DNA of 64,000 nucleotides from Symbiodinium natans (lineage: Eukaryota; Sar; Dinophyceae; Suessiales; Symbiodiniaceae), in contig CAJNDS010001113.1 of the NCBI GenBank assembly GCA_905221605.1, forward strand, positions 1,184,163 through 1,248,162. The letters are read 5' to 3'. Shown piece after piece: positions 58,183 to 64,000 of this stretch (positions within the stretch are counted from its first letter, which is position 1; every line of letters begins with the position of its first letter). The position numbers and the translations under genes were made by a program. The notes under the pieces were generated by a model that ran no database searches, was not told the origin of the DNA, and saw nothing but the letters and a program-made list of their open reading frames with translations.

Positions 58183-58269
58183 CGCAAGCCCGGCCATCCT
58201 CCAACAGAGGCGGAGCCGGATGTCGACTCCCCCTCCGAGCCAGGCTTTGCGCCGTTTCGTTGGGGTTAA
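58183..58269 (+). CDS. Candidate terminal exon
   Basis: KPGHPPTEAEPDVDSPSEPG..., APFRWG and TAA at 58267-58269, GC-ending codons; Pro/Glu-rich. CCCTAAA upstream, TTTAGGG downstream. Confidence 0.4.
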   Translation, partial: RKPGHPPTEAEPDVDSPSEPGFAPFRWG

Positions 58270-58463
58270 AGGGTTCTAGGGTTTAGGGTTTAGGGTTTAG
58301 GGTTTAGGGTTTAGGGTTTAGGGTTCAGGCCTTTAAGGGCTTTAGAGTTTAGGGTTTAGGGCTTTAAGGGTTAAGGGTTTAGGGTTTAGGGTTTAGGGCT
58401 AGGGGGTCAGGGGTTAGGGTTTAGGGTTTAGGGCTTCAGGCATAGGGTTTAGTTCAAGGAATT

Positions 58464-58540
58464 ATGGGCCTCCGAGCTGGGCTTCGGAAGGACAACCCTC
58501 CCCCCTCCTCCTCCAATCTCTTAGGGCCTAGGTTAAGCGG
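58464..58540 (+). CDS. Candidate start exon
   Basis: ATG then GLRAGLRKDNPPPSSSNLL..., running into TTTAGGG-type repeat. Confidence 0.25.
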
Positions 58541-59111
58541 TTTAGGGTTTAGGGTTTTGGGGTTTAGGGTTTCGGGTTTAGGGGATTAGGGGTTTGGGGT
58601 TTAGAGGTTTCGGGGTTTAGGGTTTAGGGTTTAGGGCTTAGGGGCATTTGTATTCGAAAGGGTCTGGGGGTTCAGGGTTTCAGGATGCAAGGGCTCAACG
58701 GTTTTAGGGGTTTCGGGTTTTTATGGTTCAAGGATGAAACGGCTTCTGTGCTGCAGGGTTTAAGGCTTAGAAGGCTTGGGGGCTCAATTTAAGGCTTTTG
58801 GGTTGAAGGTTTTGGGGTTTAAGGGTTCAAGGTGAAATGTTTAATGGTAGACGGGTTTAGGGGTCAGATGTAGATTTGGGGTTTTAGGGCGCAAAGGTTT
58901 ACGGGTTAAAGGTGAGGGTTTAAAGAATCCAGCGTTCGAGGGTCTAAGGGTTTTGGGGTTTAGTGGTTTGGGGCAAGTTTGGATCCGCTTGGCGGGGTCT
59001 AGTTCTGGGTGCCTAAACCCTAAACCCTAAACCCTAAACCCCTAAACCCTAAACCCTAAACCCTAAACCCTAAACCCCTAAACCCAAGATCATTCCCTGA
59101 GCATCCCTCAG

Positions 59112-59198
59112 GTGCCGACTGAGATACGCCAAAACTTCGACATGCAACAGCCCCATGAAGCAGACAGCCCCGGCATGTGGTACCCCCAAGCCCTCTAA
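59112..59198 (+). CDS. Candidate terminal exon
   Basis: GCATCCCTCAG then VPTEIRQNFDMQQPHEADSP..., WYPQAL, TAA at 59196-59198. Confidence 0.4.
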   Translation: MPTEIRQNFDMQQPHEADSPGMWYPQAL

Positions 59199-59234
59199 AC
59201 CCTAACTGGTCTGTGTTGGGTACCCAAATGGCAG

Positions 59235-59313
59235 GGCTCCGTGAATCGGGGAACCTCTAAAGGGGAGCACGACTCCAACCTTGGAACCCTTGACTCTTAC
59301 TCCAAAAACTTGA
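59235..59313 (+). CDS. Candidate exon
   Basis: ACCCAAATGGCAG then GSVNRGTSKGEHDSNLGTLD..., into CCCTAAA. The next strong acceptor CCCCTTTTTTTGGCAATTCAG (59416) opens VLLETGTLNHFNQPQSNET. Confidence 0.35.
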
Positions 59314-59469
59314 GTCCTAAACCCTAAACCCTGAACCCTTAACTCTTCGCCCTTAACCCCTGAACCCTCGAGCCAGCCTGTAGATCGAAATGATTCCCCT
59401 TTTTTTGGCAATTCAGGCGTGTTGTTGGAGACCGGAACCCTGAATCATTTCAATCAGCCCCAAAGCAAC

Positions 59470-59828
59470 GAGACCCGAAGTCCTAAGCCCTAAGCCCTCA
59501 CCCCTAAACCCCCAAACCCCTAAACCCTGAGCCCTAAGCCTGAAACCCCAAATCCTAAGCCCTAAGCCCTAAGCCCTAAACCCTGAGCCCTAAGCCCTAA
59601 GCCCTAAGCCCTAAGCCCTAAGCCCTAAGCCCTAAGCCCTAAGCCCTAAGCCCTAAGCCCTAAGCCCAAAGCACTAAGCCCTAAGCCCTAAGCCCCTAAG
59701 CCCTAAGCCCTAAGCCCTAAACGCCCTAAGCCCCAAGCCCTTAAGCCCTAAGCCCCAAGCCCTAAGCCCTAAGCCCTAAACCCTAAGCCCTAAACCCTAA
59801 AGCCTAAACCCTAAGCCCTAAACCCTAC
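59470..59828. repeat. CCCTAAG array
   Basis: About 45 units, mostly the CCCTAAG variant (complement CTTAGGG), ending CTACAG. Confidence 0.9.
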
Positions 59829-59901
59829 AGGCCAGAAGAGCTGCGTCGCCAGTGGCATCAAGGGAGATCTTACTTTCCAGGCCTCTCCGTGGCGCTTCAA
59901 A
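59829..59901 (+). CDS. Candidate exon
   Basis: After CCCTACAG: QKSCVASGIKGDLTFQASPW, RFK, in GC-ending codons, up to GTTTAG. The last 25 bp closely match 61147-61172, whose frame ends SNASLWRLKG. Confidence 0.4.
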
Positions 59902-60188
59902 GGGTTTAGGGTTTAGGGTTTCGGGTTTAGGGTTTAGGGTTTAGGGGGTTACGGGTTCCGTTCCTTGTGATGAAGCGCTGAAACCCTGAAGCCTACACCA
60001 CTCAACCCCAAACCCTTGCCTTGAAGCAAGCCTAACACTGGGAGAAATATTGTTTTCATTTTCTATATCATCATATTTCTATAGTTCTTATACTATCATA
60101 TACTACTACATCATTGAAATTTCTACAATGAGTATATTCTACGACTACTCGGTTACTATACTCTCATATTCGGTTCTCCGACCCTCAG

Positions 60189-60242
60189 TCGATGATGGAG
60201 AAGAGCGAGTTCTGGATGCGAGAAAACGGCGGAGCGCAGAAG
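60189..60242 (+). CDS. Candidate exon with strong acceptor
   Basis: CATATTCGGTTCTCCGACCCTCAG then SMMEKSEFWMRENGGAQK, GC-ending codons, to a possible GC donor (GCTGGA). The upstream AT-rich stretch (60040-60188) is intron-like. Confidence 0.45.
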
Positions 60243-60309
60243 GCTGGAACCCTAAATCCGAAACTCGAAAACCTAAACCCTAAACCCTGAACCCTAAACC
60301 CTAAACCCG

Positions 60310-60480
60310 AAACAACTCTGTGGCCCTAAGACCCTCAGACCCGAAGGCCCTTAGGGCCTAAGATCCCAAGACTCTAAGACCCTAAGGCCGGAAGACCCTA
60401 AGGCCGTAAGACCCTAAGGCCCTGAGACCCTAAGGCCCTAGACCCTAAGGCCCTAAGACCCTGAGACCCGAAACCCTGAA
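60310..60480. repeat. GACCCTAAGGCC dodecamer array
   Basis: About ten 12-bp units, another local derivative of CCCTAAG. Confidence 0.75.
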
Positions 60481-60881
60481 CCCTAAAAACTACACCCTAA
60501 ACCCTAAGTCCTAAACCCCAAGCCCGATCCCCTACGATATAAAGGCACCTTACAAAACCTATATGACCTCGACATGCGGGTTTAGTTAAGTCTTTTGAGG
60601 AGAGGGCTTTCATCAGAATTCTCAAGGGCCTTAGGGTTAGGGTTTAGGATTCATCCCCTAGGGGTTCAAGATTTATCCCCTAAAATCCAAACCCCCATAT
60701 CTCGCTTCTCGCCCATGCTGAAACCACAAGTGGATCGGACGCCAGCACGAGTAGTAGGGCTACTGGTGTGCCCATGCTCGTCCACAAGCCCCTAAACCCT
60801 AAACCCTAAACCCTAAACCCTAAACCCTAAACCCTAAACCCTAAACCCTAAAACCCTAAAACCCTAAAGCCCTAAAGGCAG

Positions 60882-61174
60882 CCGCATCATCCAGCAGAGG
60901 AAGGTTCCTTAGGAGAGATGTTGCGCGAGTCTTTCGCATTGCAACCATCCGAACTCCCGGTGTGGTCCCTGAAGCGGGTTGCTGTGAAGAAATTTGGGTT
61001 TGAGGTTTAGGGTTTGAGGTTTAGGGTTTAGGGTTTAGGCTTTAGGAGCTTTTGGGTCAAAGGGTTTTCTTGGGCTCGGGAAGTCCTTGGAAAGCTAAAT
61101 TTCTAAACCCTCGAGCCTCCAGCCTCAACCGCTGCGTTCCCATTCTCCAACGCCTCTCTGTGGCGCTTGAAAGG
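60882..61174 (+). CDS. Candidate exons, frame debatable
   Basis: A phase-0 model gives 60882-60977 (AEEGSLGEMLRESFALQPSE..., donor GTTGCT) and 61046-61174 (ELLGQRVFLGSGSPWKAKFL...). However third-position bias favours a shorter RIIQQRK at 60888-60908 and, in the second block, PASTAAFPFSNASLWRLKG (61111-61172). Real coding sequence is likely, but the frame is not settled. Confidence 0.3.
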
Positions 61175-61745
61175 GTTTAGGGTTTAGGGTTTAGGGTTTA
61201 GGGTTTGGGGTTTGGGGTTTGGGGTTTGGGGTTTGGGGTTTAGGGTAGTCCTACAGACTCCCCAAACACCTGAAACCCCAAACCCTCAACCTCGCACCCT
61301 CTAAACCCTCAAACCCGGAAGCCCCCAAAACTGCTCCTAAGCCTCTCATCCCACAAGCCCCTACACCCTGAACCTTAAACACTAAACCCTACAGCCCCAA
61401 ACCTTTTTCCCGAAAACCCCAAGGCCTGAAGACCTTAAGTCCTCAAACCCTTAAACCCTTGTAGAGCCTGAAGCCTTGTAGAGCCTTAAGACCTTAAGTC
61501 CTCAAACCCTTCAACCCTCAAGCCCTTAAGCCCGGCAAACACCCTTAGATCCTTCGAGCCCAAAACCCTCAAACCCTGAAACCCTCAAACCCTGAGACCC
61601 TAAAACCCTAAAACCCTACAGCCCCAAAACCCCAAAAGCCCAAAACCCCAAAACCCCAAAACCCCAAAACCCCAAAACCCCAAAACCCCAAAACTTCAAA
61701 ACCCCAAAACCCCAAAACCCTAAACCCTAAACCCTTTTTGGGGAG

Positions 61746-62069
61746 GCCGATGGCTCGTGGCTGATAGAAAGCGCCGGCCGGGAGACCCGGTCCGTTTAGA
61801 ATTTAGGGTTTAGGGTTTAGGGTTTAGGGTGCTTCTTCAAACCTTCTGAAGCACAAGGCTCGTTGACGCCTCACGTTTAGGGTTCTGGCTTTAGGCGAAG
61901 CCCTAAACCCCAAGCCCTTAAGCCCCTGCTGAACCCCTAAACCCCTAAAACCTTAAACCCTAAACCCTTAAACCCTACTGCTTCAGTCAGAGCTGGCTCC
62001 TGGCATCCCGCAGACTTACAGCCCCAAAACCGCGCCCAGGACCCAGGACGGCGCTCAAGATGCGCAAGG
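61746..62069 (+). CDS. Two phase-0 exons
   Basis: 61746-61793 (after TTTTGGGGAG: ADGSWLIESAGRETRS, donor GTTTAG) and 61987-62069 (after CTACTGCTTCAG: SELAPGIPQTYSPKTAPR..., leaves GG). Codons GC-ending. The intron is TTTAGGG then CCCTAAA, with a GTGCTTC/GAAGCAC hairpin between. Confidence 0.4.
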
Positions 62070-62411
62070 GTTTAGGGTTTAGGGTTTGCCTCGAGTACCA
62101 AGCCTAATCCCTAAACCCCGAAACCCCTAAACTCCTAAACCCCCCAAACCCCAAATCCGTAAACCCAGAAAACCCTAAACCCTAAACTATAAAAGCCTGA
62201 AGTCCTAAACCCCCGAAACCCTCAAAACCCCCCCAACCCTTAAAACCCTCAAAACCCCCTAAGCCCTAAACCCTTAAAACCCTTAACGCCCCCTTAAAAC
62301 CCTCTTGAAACCCCCTTGAAGCCCGTCAAGCCCCCTTAAAACTCCCTTAAATCCCCCCTTCAAAACCCCTTTAAGACCCTCAAAACCTTCTGAAATTTCC
62401 CTTGAACCCCA

Positions 62412-62700
62412 CTGAGAACCCCTAAACCCTAAACCCTAAACCCTAAACCCTAAACCCTAAACCCTAAACCCTAAACCCTAAACCCTAAACCCTAAACCCT
62501 AAACCCTAAACCCTAAACCCTAAACGCTAGGGTTTAGGGTTTAAGGTTTAGGGTTTAGGGCTTAGGGTTTAGGGTTTAGGGTCTAGGGTCTAGGGTTCAG
62601 CGTTTAAGGTTTCGGGTTTAGGGTTTAGGGTCTAGGGTCTAGGGTCTAGGGCTTAGGATTTAGGGTTTAGGGTTTAGGCCTAAACCCTAAACCCTAAAAC
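62412..62700. repeat. Back-to-back and head-to-head telomere tracts
   Basis: About 16 CCCTAAA copies (62412-62525) switch through CGCTAG into TTTAGGG (62528-62675, many TCTAGGG variants). These then meet CCCTAAA again at TTTAGGCCTAAACC (62674-62687). Both junction types occur within 300 bp. Confidence 0.85.
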
Positions 62701-62724
62701 CCTAAAACCCTAAACCCCAAACAG

Positions 62725-62790
62725 GTTGGATCAGTGCCGCCACCTACTTCAGCTGCAAGTTCGACAAGGCTGGGTGCGAAGTGCGCTCGC
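62725..62790 (+). CDS. Candidate terminal exon
   Basis: ISAATYFSCKFDKAGCEVRS..., TGA, with almost uniform GC-ending codons and two cysteines. A second frame (LDQCRHLLQLQVRQGWVRSA, stop 62827) joins the 61987 exon in phase but has weaker bias. The acceptor is CCAAACAG. Confidence 0.4.
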
Positions 62791-63124
62791 ACTGAAGGTT
62801 GGGGCTCAGGAGACTTCCTCAGCCTAAACCCTAAACCCTAAACCCTAAACCCTAAACCCTAAACCCTAAACCCTAAACCCTAAACCCTAAACCCTAGACC
62901 CTAGACCCTAAACCCTAAACCCTAAACCCTAAACCCTAAACCCTAAACCCTAAACCCTAAACCCTAAACCCTAAACCCTAAAACCCAAACCCCAAACCCT
63001 AAACCCTAAACCCTTTATCCCTTAAACCCTAATCCCTACACCCCAAGCCCTAAACCCTCACATGCCCTGGGCCGCGTCCCGCCGTGATCCCAACCCAACA
63101 GCGGCGCCTTGATAATCTTTAACG

Positions 63125-63224
63125 ATATGGGTAGTTCTCTAAACTTGGGTCCCTTTTTGAGATCCCTTTTAAAGGGTGCCGCCTGATAGTGGGTACCCAA
63201 AAAAATCTAGGAAATTACCCATAT
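63125..63224. mobile_element. Inverted-repeat element
   Basis: ATATGGGTAGTT and AAATTACCCATAT form the ends, with ACTTGGGTCCC...GGGTACCC inside. It lies between a short ATG block (63063: MPWAASRRDPNPTAAP) and the acceptor at 63278. Confidence 0.5.
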
Positions 63225-63278
63225 TCGTCTTTTCGCCATTTTGTTTGTTCGATTCTTTGTTACCCTTTCGTATTGCAG

Positions 63279-63430
63279 ATGTGTTGTGTGATATTGTGTT
63301 CCAGTCAGTTTTTGAAGGCTTAGAGCGGGGGTTGGCTCTTCGATCCGGTACTCCCCGGCGGGTGCTTTGCACCGAGCAAAAGGGGCGAACATCTCACCCC
63401 TTGAACTCTAAATCGCTTCGAGACGCATGA
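63279..63430 (+). CDS. Candidate terminal exon, 50 codons
   Basis: TTGTTACCCTTTCGTATTGCAG is a strong acceptor. The frame VLCDIVFQSVFEGLERGLAL..., RVLCTEQKGRTSHPLNSK runs to TGA at 63428-63430. One of the better-defined 3' ends. No family recognised. Confidence 0.45.
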
Positions 63431-63431
63431 A

Positions 63432-63715
63432 ATGAAGCCAGACAGCAGCCGGCCTCAAGGTTCGGGGTTTAGGGTTTAGGGTTCAGGGTTTAGGGTTTAG
63501 GGTTTAGGGTTTAGGGTTTAGGGTTCAGGGTTTAGGGTTTAGGGTTTAGGGTCTAGGGTTTTCGGCCCAGGCGTGCAAGAACTCGCTTCAGCGTTGTTGA
63601 AAAATGATTGTAAGGGCCCGTGTCGTAATCGGTATCCCAAAGGGCGCCAGACATCACCCGAACCTGCCACTTGCAGATGCCCATTGCGGCCGAATTCCTA
63701 CACCCGAAACTCCCA
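63432..63715 (+). CDS. Start exon and second exon across a TTTAGGG intron
   Basis: ATG at 63432: MKPDSSRPQ, leaves G, donor GTTCGG. After 111 bp of TTTAGGG repeat and TTCGGCCCAG, exon 2 (63571) completes GGC and reads VQELASALLKNDCKGPCRNR, CRCPLRPNSYTRNSQA into degenerate CCCTAAA. Cysteine-containing; unknown family. The ATG lies one base after the upstream stop. Confidence 0.45.
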
Positions 63716-63942
63716 AGCCCCCAAACCACTAAACCTCAAGCCCCGAAACCCGACAAACCCTAACAACCCTCAACCCGAAACCCCGAACCCCAAAACACAT
63801 GAACCCCTAAACCCTGACCCCCAACCCTAAAACCCCTATATAAAACCTAAACACTAAACCCTCAACCCTAAACCCTCAACCCTAAACCCTAAACACCACG
63901 AACCCTAAACCCGAAACCCTAAACCCCTAAGACCCTGGGCAG

Positions 63943-63986
63943 GAGAGCGAGACCATCCTCAGGCAACCCCTCCACATGTTTGCAGG
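63943..63986 (+). CDS. Candidate exon at window edge
   Basis: CCTGGGCAG then ESETILRQPLHMFA, leaving GG before GTGAGG; GC-ending codons. The gene continues beyond the window. Confidence 0.4.
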
Positions 63987-64000
63987 GTGAGGTTGAAGCT

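Noticed and set aside
60050-60188. Start of the 77-codon frame (Ser/Tyr/Ile-rich)
   Set aside because: AT-rich intron-like sequence ending in a strong acceptor at 60188; only the part after it looks coding.
1-64000. Regular repeat-unique-repeat spacing resembling a CRISPR array
   Set aside because: Repeat tracts vary in length and strand, unit is the 7-bp telomere repeat, unique blocks differ greatly in length, and there are no cas genes.
1-64000. tRNA, rRNA, snRNA genes, spliced-leader genes or relics
   Set aside because: None seen by eye; no cloverleaf-like box A/B pairs or DinoSL-like sequence noticed. A covariance-model search would be decisive.

Overview
The window looks like nuclear DNA of a dinoflagellate, most likely of the Symbiodinium group (order Suessiales). 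Three things point there. First, Arabidopsis-type telomere heptamers (TTTAGGG / CCCTAAA) are scattered in both orientations from end to end. Second, an ankyrin-repeat gene and a ubiquitin-like domain of the 'VWTTSGEEL...RFRQRLL' type, which I associate with the expanded dinoflagellate UBL-ankyrin family, lie at 4.6-5.5 kb. Third, the unique blocks behave like short GC3-rich exons. I see no bacterial operon, no rRNA or tRNA gene and no CRISPR array. The only long intact reading frame of a recognisable family is the ankyrin one, and it is rearranged.

Layout. Blocks of roughly 50-250 bp of unique sequence alternate with tracts of perfect or degenerate telomere repeat. Many blocks read as protein-coding exons on the + strand, bounded by AG and GT (GTGAGT, GTAAGG, GTAGGT and similar), and neighbouring blocks can often be joined with matching codon phase. 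The best joins are 370-877, 2688-2949, 5831-8149, 10043-10283, 15467-15659, 15759-15961, 32188-32470, 44842-46141, 49767-49942 and 54472-55002; the last runs from ATG to stop. In this reading most telomere tracts are introns. Blocks tend to have CCCTAAA before them and TTTAGGG after them, so introns tend to begin with G-strand and end with C-strand repeats. The G-strand repeat supplies GT and AG (GTTTAG), and the C-strand repeat supplies a branch-point-like CTAAAC. Several other introns are whole small inverted-repeat elements (10097-10230, 15827-15927, 32258-32353), which is what introner elements look like.

Interruptions. Intronless, frameshifted copies of genes lie at 11.0-12.3 kb (+), 19.75-20.56 kb (-) and 23.7-24.3 kb (-), and probably within 21.0-22.7 kb. 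A 3.4-kb element with 13-bp terminal inverted repeats and a perfect 8-bp flanking duplication lies at 36871-40312. Smaller inverted-repeat elements of at least six families, some nested, are spread throughout. Other repeats include a palindromic TAGGCCTA array (52.2-53.0 kb), an octamer tract CCCCTAAA (50.8-51.4 kb), a decamer tract CCCTAAACCA (57.8-58.0 kb), AT and GT microsatellites, and a polypyrimidine tract followed by repeated CAGGTAAGCTCAG (43.6-43.75 kb).

Limits. Short blocks give open frames of 20-40 codons by chance in at least one of three frames fairly often, and I examined the + strand first. Exon calls therefore rest on splice dinucleotides, phase agreement and GC-rich third positions, none of which I could score by computation. 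Most exons match no family I recognise, and gene boundaries are uncertain. Block edges are accurate to a few bases only where a splice site is named. Stretches not listed hold telomere repeats or short unique blocks in which I could not choose a frame.
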